Origin: Bacteroidales bacterium | GTDB lineage: Bacteria; Bacteroidota; Bacteroidia; Bacteroidales; JAADJA01 | Direction: 5' to 3' | Length of the DNA: 51,981 nt | Assembly: GCA_016933115.1 (NCBI GenBank) | Contig: JAFGBL010000118.1 | Span: 1-51,981, forward strand | Shown: positions 16,483 through 24,934 of the stretch, one piece after another | Layout of the letters: the number at the start of each line of letters is the position of its first letter | Position numbering within the stretch: the first letter of the stretch is position 1 | Program-made: the position numbers and the translations under genes | Notes under the pieces: generated by a model | The model's database searches: none | Seen by the model: only the letters and a program-made list of their open reading frames with translations | What the model was told of the DNA's origin: nothing

Positions 16483-18411
16483 TCATTTTTTCGTCGGTTT
16501 GTAACCGCGTTGTTTGGCGGCTTCTTCGAGTCGTTTTTGCCAGCCCGATTTTTTCTTTGCCGGTTTCTTTTTGTTGATGTCGATCTGCTTACGGATCTTA
16601 TCTTCATTGATTGTTTTTCGGATCACGAACATCTGTCCGAAAGTAATGATATTAGCCAGAAAATAATAGTAGCTCAAACCCGATGCATAGCTGTTGAAAA
16701 GCCCAAGGAACATGATCGGCATGAGATACACCATGGTTTTCATACCTGGCAACTGTTGCTGTCCCCCTCCCATCAAATCCTGGTTTACTTTGGTGTAGAT
16801 GATGGTCGAAATTGTCATCAAAAGGGTGAACAGGCTCACGTGATCACCGTAGAATGGTATATTAAATCCCAGGTCAAGGATCGAATCATAGGTGGAGAGG
16901 TCGTGTGCCCAAAGAAATGGCTGCTGTCTTAATTCAATTGCAGCAGGGAAAAACCTGAACATTGCAATCAATATGGGGAATTGCAAAAGCATGGGGATGC
17001 ATCCTGCCATTGGGTTCACACCCGCTTGCTTATAGAGTGCCATGGTGGCCTGTTGCTTTTTCATGGCATCTTCCTTTTTAGGGAATTTTTTGGCAAGCTC
17101 GTCAATGTCGGGTTTTAATACCCGCATTTTGGCCGAAGATACATACGACTTGTAGGCAATTGGGAAAAGAACGATTTTTAGCAAGATCGTTAAGACCAGA
17201 ATAATGATCCCGTAATTCCAGCCAAAACCTTCCAGAAAATTAAACACCGGAATAACGATGAACCGGTTGATCCAGGCCATGAGGAAGAAACTCCAGCCCA
17301 GCGGTATCTGCCGCTCGAAATCCATGTCATATTTGCGCAGTACCTTAAATTTATTGGGCCCGAAATACATGGATAACGGGATGTTCTTGCTTTCCTTGAG
17401 ATCGACCGGCAAGCCAATGGTCGTTTCCGTGGTCCGTAAATAACGATCTTCCTGATTTTCGAGGGTATAAACTTTAATATTGGCATTTTCAAAATAATTC
17501 CTTGCCATCAGGATGGAACTGAAAAACCTCTGTTTGAAAGAAATCCACCTCACCCGGGTAACCAATTCCTCTTCATCATCTTTGGTCTCTGAAAGATAAT
17601 CGACCTCGTCCTCGAAGTACTTGTAATAAATGGTAGGCCCGTTGAATTGATCAATACTTTGTTCGAGCTTTAAAAGGTCGGTCTTCCAATCCAGGTCGAT
17701 GTAGCTGGTGGATATATCAAGGTAGGGTTCCAACCCGACGAAATTGATGTCGAAATTGAGCAGGTAATCATTGCCCTTAATGGTATAGAGGTATTCGAGG
17801 TATTGATCTTTGTTTAAGGTTGAATCCGATTCGTCAGCATACAACCGCATGGAAAAGGTTACGGTTCCATCTCCCGAAACTTTTACATCAGTATCAGATG
17901 CCGGTTCGAAATACAATTCATCGGTTTTAATGATCCGGTTGTTGGCAAAGAAAGTCAAACCGAAATGGGTTTTTTCGGAGTCGAAAAGAATCAATGGAAG
18001 CGAGTCGTAAGTTTGGTATTCCTTAAGTTGAACTGAAACGACTTTCCCGCCTTTTGAAGAAATTCCTAATTTTATAAGGTCATTCTCAATAATAAATATC
18101 TTATCCTCTCCAACAGAAGAGTTGGCAAAAACGCCCAGTTTTTCCCTGTTTGGGTTTTCTGCAGTGGGTTGTTCTGCTGCCTGGGTCCCCGATTCTTTTA
18201 ACGCTTGTTGTGCCTGCTGTATTGAATCCTGGATTAATTTTTCATTTCGCCTGACCAAAGCGAGGGAATCTCTCGTTTTGTTAACCTGTGCAATAGAATC
18301 ACTTCGTCTTTGTTGGCTTTCTCGTTCCTCCTTTGAAGGAGTCATCCAGATGCTGTAACCAACCAATATTGCAAAGATTAAAACCAGCCCTAAAATGGTA
18401 TTTCTGTCCAT
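16483..18411 (-). CDS. yidC: Membrane protein insertase YidC
   Basis: Inner-membrane insertase that works alone or with SecYEG. The 642-residue protein has the Gram-negative plan: an N-terminal membrane anchor (LGLVLIFAILVGYSIWM), a periplasmic P1 domain with a long Ser/Gln-rich linker (about 30-350), then the conserved five-helix core from about residue 370 (YGIIILVLTILLKIVLFPIAYKSYVSSAKMRVLKP, GCIPMLLQFPILIAMFRFFP, and the hydrophobic C-terminal helices). It ends in a lysine-rich tail (KKKPAKKKSGWQKRLEEA) suited to ribosome contact. A clean TATCTTTG promoter element lies 30 bases upstream of the start. Confidence 0.96.
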   Translation of the reverse strand: MDRNTILGLVLIFAILVGYSIWMTPSKEERESQQRRSDSIAQVNKTRDSLALVRRNEKLIQDSIQQAQQALKESGTQAAEQPTAENPNREKLGVFANSSVGEDKIFIIENDLIKLGISSKGGKVVSVQLKEYQTYDSLPLILFDSEKTHFGLTFFANNRIIKTDELYFEPASDTDVKVSGDGTVTFSMRLYADESDSTLNKDQYLEYLYTIKGNDYLLNFDINFVGLEPYLDISTSYIDLDWKTDLLKLEQSIDQFNGPTIYYKYFEDEVDYLSETKDDEEELVTRVRWISFKQRFFSSILMARNYFENANIKVYTLENQEDRYLRTTETTIGLPVDLKESKNIPLSMYFGPNKFKVLRKYDMDFERQIPLGWSFFLMAWINRFIVIPVFNFLEGFGWNYGIIILVLTILLKIVLFPIAYKSYVSSAKMRVLKPDIDELAKKFPKKEDAMKKQQATMALYKQAGVNPMAGCIPMLLQFPILIAMFRFFPAAIELRQQPFLWAHDLSTYDSILDLGFNIPFYGDHVSLFTLLMTISTIIYTKVNQDLMGGGQQQLPGMKTMVYLMPIMFLGLFNSYASGLSYYYFLANIITFGQMFVIRKTINEDKIRKQIDINKKKPAKKKSGWQKRLEEAAKQRGYKPTKK

Positions 18412-18441
18412 CGATTTTAAAATTCTTGTTCAAACAACCGG

Positions 18442-18449
18442 CAAAGATA
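18442..18449 (-). promoter_or_regulatory. Promoter -7 element of yidC
   Basis: Minus-strand TATCTTTG followed by GC is a very typical Bacteroidota -7 box. Its predicted transcription start gives a leader of about 25 bases before the yidC ATG. The -33 is not well conserved. Confidence 0.6.
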
Positions 18450-18509
18450 AGGATTGTTAATAAAGGCCGTAAATATATTTTAGGTTAATTTTACCCCGCT
18501 TTAATTCAA

Positions 18510-19724
18510 ATGATCACGAAAGATTGTAAAATATTTGTTGCTGTACCGGCCTTGAAAGAACAGGAAAATCTGCCCGGTTTTATTGAATGCCTGCAATCAC
18601 AAACATATAAAAATTTTAAATTGGTTATTTGTGTCAATCAACCTGACGACTGGTGGGAAAAGGAAGACAAAAAGGATGTTTGTGTTGATAATAGTAATTC
18701 AATAGATTATTTGAGCACATTGCGGTATCCGCAGGTTCAGATCATTGATAAATCTTCAAGAGGTCTTGGCTGGAAGGATAAAAAATCAGGTGTTGGCTGG
18801 GCCCGTAAAACCATCATGGACGAAATAGCAAACCAAGCCAGGGACAATGACCTGATCGTCAGCCTGGATGCCGATACCAGCTTTAATCCCGGGTATTTTG
18901 CTTCGCTTGTCGAAAATTTAACCAAAAAAAATACATATGTTGCTATCTCGGTTCCTTATTTTCATAAGCTTACAGGAGATGAAGTGAAAGACCGGGCGAT
19001 TTTAAGGTATGAGATTTACCTGCGGTATTTTGCAATCAATTTATGGCGGATCAACAGTCCGTATTGTTTTACAGCCATCGGTTCGGCAATTGCTTTACCG
19101 GTAAAATCCTACAATGCCATCGGCGGAATGACCCCTCATCAAAGCGGGGAGGATTTTTATTTTTTGCAGAAGCTCAGGAAATATGGTGAAATTTTACACT
19201 GGAACGAGGAAAAAGTTTATCCTGAAGCGCGGTATTCCGATCGAGTCGGTTTTGGCACAGGACCAGCTATGATCCGGGGCAGCAAAGGAGACTGGAGTAG
19301 CTACCCGGTGTATCCTTACAGGTTTTTTGATGAAGTGGGGGAGACTTACCATAAGTTTCCGCTATTATTTGAAAAAGATATTCCGACTTCGATGGATAGT
19401 TTTATCGAAGAGAGATTTGGTGAAAATATTTGGCAGCCCTTGCGGGAAAACTATAAATCCGTCGACAGGTTCGTGTGGGCCTGTCATTCAAAGTTAGATG
19501 GCTTCAGGGTGATACAGTACCTGAAATGGCGGAACAAGGAAAACAGGAATAGTGATGAAGAGCATTTAATTCGTTGGTTTGAGAAGTTTTATCAAAAAGA
19601 AATGCAACGGATGAATGAGGATATCCACAAATTGTCTTTTTCAGTAAGTTCAATAATTGAACTGGATGGAATAAGGAATTTATTGGTTTATATCGAGGAG
19701 GTATATCAAAAAGGTGAAATGTAA
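18510..19724 (+). CDS. Family 2 glycosyltransferase
   Basis: A 404-residue GT-A fold glycosyltransferase. The N-terminus is the usual nucleotide-sugar strand (KIFVAVPALKEQENLPGFIECLQSQ), and LDADTSFNPGYF carries the DxD metal site. GSAIALPVKSYNAIGGM followed by SGEDFYFLQKL is the acceptor-side region with the catalytic acid. No membrane helix is seen, so it is probably cytosolic or peripheral. The donor and acceptor cannot be told; it is not in a polysaccharide cluster. Only eight bases separate its stop from the first possible miaA start, and a promoter -7 element overlaps that junction. Confidence 0.85.
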   Translation: MITKDCKIFVAVPALKEQENLPGFIECLQSQTYKNFKLVICVNQPDDWWEKEDKKDVCVDNSNSIDYLSTLRYPQVQIIDKSSRGLGWKDKKSGVGWARKTIMDEIANQARDNDLIVSLDADTSFNPGYFASLVENLTKKNTYVAISVPYFHKLTGDEVKDRAILRYEIYLRYFAINLWRINSPYCFTAIGSAIALPVKSYNAIGGMTPHQSGEDFYFLQKLRKYGEILHWNEEKVYPEARYSDRVGFGTGPAMIRGSKGDWSSYPVYPYRFFDEVGETYHKFPLLFEKDIPTSMDSFIEERFGENIWQPLRENYKSVDRFVWACHSKLDGFRVIQYLKWRNKENRNSDEEHLIRWFEKFYQKEMQRMNEDIHKLSFSVSSIIELDGIRNLLVYIEEVYQKGEM

Positions 19725-19727
19725 TTA

Positions 19728-19735
19728 TATCTTTG
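19728..19735 (+). promoter_or_regulatory. Promoter -7 element of miaA
   Basis: TATCTTTG, followed by CC, lies just past the glycosyltransferase stop. It includes the TTG at 19733 that would otherwise be the first in-frame start of miaA, which favours the GTG at 19772 as the real start. No well-placed -33 was found. Confidence 0.5.
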
Positions 19736-19771
19736 CCCTGCGCTGAAAGCCGGCGCACAAAAACAGATTTT

Positions 19772-20695
19772 GTGGATAAAAAATCAACATTCAACTTCAT
19801 CGTCGTTACCGGACCTACGGCCACCGGTAAAACACAATTTGCCGCACACCTGGCTGCAAGGATCAAAGGCGAGATCATAAGTGCCGATTCAAGGCAGGTG
19901 TATCGCGGAATGGACCTGGCTACCGGAAAGGATTTCAATGACTACATAGTCGGGGATATCACCATTCCATACCACCTGGTCGATATTGTCGATCCGGGTT
20001 ATGAATACAGCGTTTATGAATTCCAGAAAGATTTTTTAAGGGTTTATGATGAAATTCAAATGAAAGGAAAAATCCCTGTGCTTTGTGGCGGTACCGGGAT
20101 GTACATCGAGTCGGTGCTGAAAGGGTACAATATGGTTAAAGTTCCAGCCAACGAGGCCCTTAGAAATGAAATCGAATCCAAAACTGACCAGGAACTTATA
20201 GATCTTTTAAATACCTATAAAATTCCCCACAATATTACGGATACCACTGACAGAAAAAGGTTGGTCCGTGCACTTGAAATTGCCGGTTATTATCAATCCC
20301 ACCCGGAAATAAAAATTCCATTTCCTGAGATTAATCCCATCATTTTTGGTGTTTATTTCGAACGCCGGACAATCCGAGAGCGAATTACAGAGCGCCTGAG
20401 GAAAAGACTTGAAGGGGGCATGATTTCAGAGGTCGAAGAACTGTTGAAGAAAGGTTTATCCCCAGAACAACTTAAATTTTATGGATTGGAATACAAATAC
20501 CTTACCCAGTATGTTACGGGTGAGTTGTCATATGATGAGATGTTTCATCTGCTAAATACAGCCATCCATCAGTTTGCCAAGCGGCAGATGACGTGGTTCA
20601 GGAAAATGGAAAGGGAAGGTCGAAAAATTCACTGGATCGATGGACATTTACCGGCTCAGGAAAAAGTAAAACTGGCCCTGGAGTTGATAAAATAG
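19772..20695 (+). CDS. miaA: tRNA dimethylallyltransferase
   Basis: Transfers a dimethylallyl group to N6 of A37 in tRNAs reading codons that start with U. From the GTG used here the protein is 307 residues. The P-loop FIVVTGPTATGKTQ is near residue 10-20, followed by EIISADSRQVYRGMDLATGKD, the conserved YHLVDIVDPGYEYSVYEFQKD, LCGGTGMYIESVLKGY and TDRKRLVRALEIAGYY, ending near KRQMTWFRKMER. A TTG at 19733 would add 13 residues but lies inside a promoter-like TATCTTTG. No ATG is available upstream of the P-loop. Confidence 0.93.
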   Translation: MDKKSTFNFIVVTGPTATGKTQFAAHLAARIKGEIISADSRQVYRGMDLATGKDFNDYIVGDITIPYHLVDIVDPGYEYSVYEFQKDFLRVYDEIQMKGKIPVLCGGTGMYIESVLKGYNMVKVPANEALRNEIESKTDQELIDLLNTYKIPHNITDTTDRKRLVRALEIAGYYQSHPEIKIPFPEINPIIFGVYFERRTIRERITERLRKRLEGGMISEVEELLKKGLSPEQLKFYGLEYKYLTQYVTGELSYDEMFHLLNTAIHQFAKRQMTWFRKMEREGRKIHWIDGHLPAQEKVKLALELIK

Positions 20696-20756
20696 CACGC
20701 AACTGAAAAATTATTAAAACTTAATCCGCCTGAACCAATTCTCTTTGATAAACCTT

Positions 20757-20764
20757 TATTTTTG
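20757..20764 (+). promoter_or_regulatory. Promoter -7 element of the phosphodiesterase gene
   Basis: TATTTTTG followed by CC lies 14 bases before the start codon, predicting a very short leader. Such leaders are frequent in this phylum. Confidence 0.45.
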
Positions 20765-20778
20765 CCAAAAACGAATCA

Positions 20779-21990
20779 ATGAAAAAATTTGCTCTATTCC
20801 TGATTGCCATCCATTTGTTTTATGGCTGTAGCAAACGTCAAACAGATCAAAAACCATACGTTGTGATGTTATCGATGGACGGTTTTCGCTGGGATTATAC
20901 CGATAAAACCTATACCCCCAATTTTGATAAAATTGCTAAAATGGGCGTAAAAGCAGAATATTTGAAGCCATCCTTCCCTACAAAAACATTTCCCAATCAT
21001 TATACCATTGCTACCGGGCTGTATCCCGACCACCACGGCATTGTGCTGAATTCATTTTATGATCCGGAGACGGAAAGGTATTATTCCATTTCGGACCGGG
21101 AAGCTGTGGAAGACGGTAGCTTTTATGGGGGAGAACCGTTTTGGGTCACTGCGGAGAAACAAGGCGTGATTTCCGGATCGTTTTTTTGGGTGGGTTCAGA
21201 GGCTGAAATTGATGGGGCCAGGCCTACTTACTGGAAAAAGTATGACAATAGCATTACATACGGGCAACGGATCGATTCGGTGATCGCCTGGCTCAGTAAA
21301 CCGGAAGAAGTTCGTCCCCACCTGATTTTATGGTATTTTGACGAACCGGATCATTCGGGGCATGAATTCGGACCTGACAGTGAGGAGATCATACCTATTA
21401 TTGCCCGCCTTGATTCCTTACTGGGTGTTTTTCTTGATAAACTTGAGAAACTTCCGATTTCAGATCAGATTAATTTTATCGTCACTTCCGACCATGGTAT
21501 GGCTTCTGTTTCGGATGATCGAAGGGTCATATTCGATGAATTGATCAATATGGAATGGATTGAAGAAATTCAGGGTTATAATCCGAATTTCAATATGAAA
21601 GCAAAGGAAGGTTATGTTGATAGTTTATTCGCCCAATTGAGCGGGATCGAACATATTAAGGTCTGGGAGGCGGGAACGCTGCCTGAACGGTTGCATTATG
21701 GTATGAATCCAAGGACCCTTGACCTGGTCGTAATGGCTGACAGCAGTTGGAGTGTGGTTATTTCCGAAGATAAATCGGTGGGAAATGGGGCACACGGTTA
21801 TGACAATGCAAATCCGGATATGAGAACAATTTTTTATGGCTTCGGGCCGGTATTTAAGAAAAATTTTATTTCCAGCCATTTTGATAATGTGGACATCTAT
21901 CCACTGATCTGTAATATTCTTCAACTTGAGCCGGCAATAAACGATGGGAATTTTGAAAATGTGAAAAATCTTTTGCTGACAGAAGATTGA
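20779..21990 (+). CDS. Ectonucleotide pyrophosphatase/phosphodiesterase (NPP family) lipoprotein
   Basis: A 403-residue exported enzyme of the alkaline-phosphatase superfamily. The signal ends at a lipobox (IHLFYGCSK, Cys near 17), so it is membrane-anchored in the envelope. Zinc and catalytic residues of the NPP group are visible: Asp34 in MLSMDGFRWDY, the presumed nucleophile Thr70 in FPTKTFPNHYTIATG, the acidic/His pair in YFDEPDHSGHEFGPDS, TSDHGM near residue 240, and GNGAHGYDN near the C-terminus. NPP enzymes cleave nucleotide phosphodiesters and related pyrophosphates; substrate choice cannot be read here. It converges with the DUF1684 gene across an 8-base gap. Confidence 0.9.
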   Translation: MKKFALFLIAIHLFYGCSKRQTDQKPYVVMLSMDGFRWDYTDKTYTPNFDKIAKMGVKAEYLKPSFPTKTFPNHYTIATGLYPDHHGIVLNSFYDPETERYYSISDREAVEDGSFYGGEPFWVTAEKQGVISGSFFWVGSEAEIDGARPTYWKKYDNSITYGQRIDSVIAWLSKPEEVRPHLILWYFDEPDHSGHEFGPDSEEIIPIIARLDSLLGVFLDKLEKLPISDQINFIVTSDHGMASVSDDRRVIFDELINMEWIEEIQGYNPNFNMKAKEGYVDSLFAQLSGIEHIKVWEAGTLPERLHYGMNPRTLDLVVMADSSWSVVISEDKSVGNGAHGYDNANPDMRTIFYGFGPVFKKNFISSHFDNVDIYPLICNILQLEPAINDGNFENVKNLLLTED

Positions 21991-21998
21991 TTGCTTTA

Positions 21999-22631
21999 TT
22001 AATGTTCTTCTAATAATTTTTCTCCCGCCTCAATGCGAATGGGCAGCCGGTTCTCATCCGGTGGAATGACACATGAATATTTGGCATTGTAAGCGCAATA
22101 AGGATTATAGGCCTTATTAAAATCGAGGATTACCATATTTCCTGAGACTGGGATTTCGCAATCAACATACCTGCCGCCGCCATAGGTTTCATCTCCGGTT
22201 GTCTCATCCCTAAAGGGCATAAACAAGGTATTTTCATCCTCTTTAAGTTCAACCAGTTTTTTACTTTGATAAACAGCAAGCTTCAAATTTAAAGTATCGA
22301 TTTTAAAATGAACATACCCGTATTTAAGATATTGAGGTGCTCGTTCAGTACTGGTTTTCATGATAATGGTTTCCGGATTTTCAGATTTTTCCAGCGTTGC
22401 CTCCACATGGAAATTTATATTCCCTGGGAAATATTTCAATCCTTTAAAGGATTTAAGCTGATCAGCCGTTAACGGAGAAGATTCCGTGTACATCAGTTTA
22501 ATGTTTCTGCCCTGCCTGTAATTCTCCAGGTTTTCCAGGTAGGAATTGATGCTGTCCGGACTTATCTGGCTCTTAACAGGAAGTGCTGATAATCCAATCA
22601 ACAAGATAAAAACAAACGATCGTAATCTCAT
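21999..22631 (-). CDS. Exported DUF1684 protein
   Basis: A 210-residue exported protein starting MRLRSFVFILLIGLSALPVKSQ, a clear signal peptide. An open frame continues upstream to 22910 but would put about 93 unconserved residues before the signal, so the internal ATG is chosen. A promoter -7 element lies just upstream of it. The DUF1684 hallmarks are present: FKGLKYFPGN, FMPFRDETTGDETYGGGRYVD, VILDFNKAYNPYCAYNAKY, and a final VIPPDENRLPIRIEAGEK. The family is thought to be a small beta-barrel-like fold of unknown role. Confidence 0.85.
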   Translation of the reverse strand: MRLRSFVFILLIGLSALPVKSQISPDSINSYLENLENYRQGRNIKLMYTESSPLTADQLKSFKGLKYFPGNINFHVEATLEKSENPETIIMKTSTERAPQYLKYGYVHFKIDTLNLKLAVYQSKKLVELKEDENTLFMPFRDETTGDETYGGGRYVDCEIPVSGNMVILDFNKAYNPYCAYNAKYSCVIPPDENRLPIRIEAGEKLLEEH

Positions 22632-22654
22632 GATTGCCTTTTTTATTTCTATGG

Positions 22655-22662
22655 CAAAAATA
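22655..22662 (-). promoter_or_regulatory. Promoter -7 element of the DUF1684 gene
   Basis: Minus-strand TATTTTTG followed by CC, 24 bases upstream of the signal-peptide ATG. This supports the shorter gene model. Confidence 0.45.
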
Positions 22663-22815
22663 CCGGAAAAAATTTCAATAATTGTAGATTGTTTTTCACG
22701 CTTATTATGAATTTGGATCAGGTAAATCCGGAAATCTGTAATTTTATCGGGACTTCGAACTTTTTCGTAATATTGCACACCAAAATTCTTGCGAGAACCT
22801 TTCAATTCATTGCTT

Positions 22816-24180
22816 ATGGCAAAATTCGACTTTTCACAACGCGACAGTTTCGGTTCAAAACTCGGAATAATAGCCGCTGCAGCGGGGTCAGCCATTGGTT
22901 TGGGAAACATTTGGAGGTTTCCTTATGTAACGGGTCAAAATGGCGGCGCTGCCTTTTTAATAGTTTATATCCTTTTCATCATTGCAATAGGCATTCCGGT
23001 GATGCTCTCGGAATTTACCATTGGCCGCCGCGCACAAAGGAATCCTTTTGGCGCATTCAAATTGTTAAAACCCAACCAGACCTGGTATCTTATCGGCATT
23101 ATGGGGATTGCCGCAGCTTTTATGATACTTGCCTTTTACAGCACCATAGCCGGATGGACTTTGGAATATTTGTTCAAAGCTTTTGCGAACGATTTTGCCG
23201 GTAAATCCTCATCGGAACTCACCAGTATGTTTAACGATTTTCAGCATGGCGGATTAAAGCCGGTGATTTGGCAACTGGTATTTATGTTCCTCACCGGTTT
23301 TGTCGTTTACCGGGGGGTGAAGGATGGTATAGAAAAGTATGCTAAAATTCTGATGCCGCTTCTTCTTGTACTGATTGTCATCATTTGTATTCGATCGGTA
23401 ACATTGCCGGGAGCCAGGGCCGGACTCGAGTTTTTATTTAAACCCGATTTTTCGAAAATCAATGGTGAAGTGGTACTGATGGCGCTCGGACAGGCATTTT
23501 TTTCACTTAGTATCGGAATGGGAACACTGATTACCTACGGTTCTTATATCAACAAAAAGGATAACCTTTCCAACACTGCATATGCCGTTTCTGCAGCCGA
23601 TACTTTTATTGCTGTTCTGGCAGGAATTGCCATTTTCCCGGCGGTTTTTGCCTTTGGTATCAATCCGGCCGAAGGGGAGGGATTGGCTTTTATTACCCTG
23701 CCCAATATTTTCCAGTCAATGGCAGGCGGCTACATTTGGTCCCTGTTGTTTTTTATTCTGTTGGTCATTGCGGCTCTTACCTCAACTATTTCCGTGCTGG
23801 AGGTTGTTGTCGCATATTTTTCTGAAGAGCTGGATATTCCCAGAAAAAAGGCCACCATTGTTGCCTCTGTATTGATTTCCATCCTCGGAGTCGCTTGTAC
23901 ACTTTCTCAGGGCCCATGGGAAAATTTGGGTATAGCGGGTACAACACTGTTCAGTAACCTCGAATACGCAGCCGCCAATGTCATGCTGCCTTTGGGAGGC
24001 TTACTCATTGTTGTGTTTGTAGGCTGGTTCCTGGGTAAATCCAATGTAACAGATGAACTGACCAATAAAGGAGTTTTGAAAGGCCGGTTAATTCATGTCT
24101 TTATTATCATCGTGAGGTTCATAGCTCCAATCGCTATTGCTATCGTTTTCCTGAATAGTTTGGGCATACTTAACTTATAA
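22816..24180 (+). CDS. Neurotransmitter:sodium symporter (SNF) family transporter
   Basis: Inner-membrane Na+-coupled transporter, probably for an amino acid, of the LeuT/MhsT type. From the ATG at 22816 it has 454 residues; a TTG at 22789 would add nine. The first helix carries the family signature GSAIGLGNIWRFPYVTGQ with the sodium- and substrate-site glycines, and about eleven further hydrophobic segments follow, including GTLITYGSYINKKDNL before helix 7. The conserved LPNIFQSMAGG and helix-rich C-terminus also fit. The substrate cannot be assigned from sequence. It appears monocistronic and is divergent from the DUF1684 gene. Confidence 0.92.
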   Translation: MAKFDFSQRDSFGSKLGIIAAAAGSAIGLGNIWRFPYVTGQNGGAAFLIVYILFIIAIGIPVMLSEFTIGRRAQRNPFGAFKLLKPNQTWYLIGIMGIAAAFMILAFYSTIAGWTLEYLFKAFANDFAGKSSSELTSMFNDFQHGGLKPVIWQLVFMFLTGFVVYRGVKDGIEKYAKILMPLLLVLIVIICIRSVTLPGARAGLEFLFKPDFSKINGEVVLMALGQAFFSLSIGMGTLITYGSYINKKDNLSNTAYAVSAADTFIAVLAGIAIFPAVFAFGINPAEGEGLAFITLPNIFQSMAGGYIWSLLFFILLVIAALTSTISVLEVVVAYFSEELDIPRKKATIVASVLISILGVACTLSQGPWENLGIAGTTLFSNLEYAAANVMLPLGGLLIVVFVGWFLGKSNVTDELTNKGVLKGRLIHVFIIIVRFIAPIAIAIVFLNSLGILNL

Positions 24181-24307
24181 GGGTTGATAAGTTTGCCGAA
24201 ATTCCAATGAAATCTTTGATTTGCAAAGATCGATATTGATCAACAGGTTCTTTAGAACCACCATAATCAGTTGATCCTGTTCCCGGCAATTCGGCATTTG
24301 TATTCAT
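24170..24307 (-). CDS. Possible small protein, 45 residues
   Basis: An uninterrupted small frame reads MNTNAELPGTG, then KEPVDQYRSLQIKDF and ends STLIS. Its ATG overlaps the stop of the 32-residue frame upstream (TAATG), which would allow translational coupling, and its last bases overlap the end of the symporter gene. I do not recognise it. Two hairpins (24212-24230, and a nested one at 24238-24276) lie in the same stretch, so an untranslated or regulatory role is equally possible. Confidence 0.3.
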   Translation of the reverse strand: MNTNAELPGTGSTDYGGSKEPVDQYRSLQIKDFIGISANLSTLIS

Positions 24308-24405
24308 TACTGTTTGGAGTAACTTTTTATCCGATCCATCATGTATTGAAATGAAACGATTGAATAAACGGCATAGTCAAAGGAAGATTTTACAATCCTA
24401 AACAT
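24307..24405 (-). CDS. Possible small protein, 32 residues
   Basis: Begins MFRIVKSSFDYAVYSIV and ends SYSKQ, with a hydrophobic and amphipathic middle. It is divergent from the Fur/PerR gene at 24479 and its upstream region includes the same inverted repeat, so co-regulation is conceivable. No family is recognised. It may be chance, though the coupled small frame downstream is a mild argument for reality. Confidence 0.28.
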   Translation of the reverse strand: MFRIVKSSFDYAVYSIVSFQYMMDRIKSYSKQ

Positions 24406-24406
24406 G

Positions 24407-24434
24407 TTGCTATTTTAAAATTTTATTAATTTTG
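24407..24434 (+). promoter_or_regulatory. Promoter of the Fur-Dps-AhpC operon
   Basis: The -7 element TAATTTTG is at 24427-24434 with a TTG at 24407-24409, a 17-base spacing that is a little short. The inverted repeat begins at the last base of the -7. Confidence 0.5.
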
Positions 24435-24459
24435 AACAATTTCTAAATATGAATTGTTC
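24434..24459. promoter_or_regulatory. Operator-like inverted repeat upstream of the second Fur/PerR gene
   Basis: GAACAATT at 24434-24441 and AATTGTTC at 24452-24459 are perfect 8-base arms with a 10-base spacer. The repeat covers the predicted transcription start. Its layout differs from the 8-1-8 palindrome of the other module. Confidence 0.55.
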
Positions 24460-24478
24460 TTAATTAAAGTTTATTCAA

Positions 24479-24916
24479 ATGAACAATGCAACATCCATAC
24501 GTGATAAAATAGCTTCGAAGGGATTGAAAGTAACTCCCCAGAGGATGCGTGTACTTGAGTCCATTTACAACCTTGACGACCACCCTACTGCCGACAACAT
24601 CATTGCCTATATCAGAAAAAATGATCCTAATATCGGTTCTGGTACTGTATACAAGGTACTGGAGACCCTTGTTGATAACCAATTGGTGAAAAAGGTAAAA
24701 ACCGAAAAAGATGTCATGCGGTATGATGGAGTTCTTCAAAATCACCATCATTTGTATTGTATTCAATGCGATTACATTGAAGACTATACAAATGAAAAGT
24801 TAGACAAATTGTTGAAGGAATTCTTTGATGAAAATCGAATCGAAAATTTTAACATTGAGGATATAAAGCTGCAAATAAGCGGCAATTTTATTGTTCATAA
24901 AAATCAAAATCATTAA
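24479..24916 (+). CDS. Fur/PerR-family regulator
   Basis: A 145-residue winged-helix metalloregulator. The DNA-binding domain has GLKVTPQRMRVLESIYNL and GSGTVYKVLETLVDNQL, and the dimerisation domain has NHHHLYCIQCDYIEDY. It keeps the first CxxC of the structural zinc site and the HHH metal site but lacks the usual second CxxC at the C-terminus. Dps and AhpC genes follow with gaps of 18 and 7 bases, so it is probably a PerR-type peroxide sensor for this operon. It is paralogous to the regulator at 3576-3998, with the identical stretch KVKTEKDVMRYD. Confidence 0.88.
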   Translation: MNNATSIRDKIASKGLKVTPQRMRVLESIYNLDDHPTADNIIAYIRKNDPNIGSGTVYKVLETLVDNQLVKKVKTEKDVMRYDGVLQNHHHLYCIQCDYIEDYTNEKLDKLLKEFFDENRIENFNIEDIKLQISGNFIVHKNQNH

Positions 24917-24934
24917 TCTTTTAAAATTTTTAAT

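Noticed and set aside
22632..22910. Upstream extension of the DUF1684 gene
   Set aside because: It would place about 93 residues before an obvious signal peptide and would run through the promoter region and the start of the divergent symporter gene.
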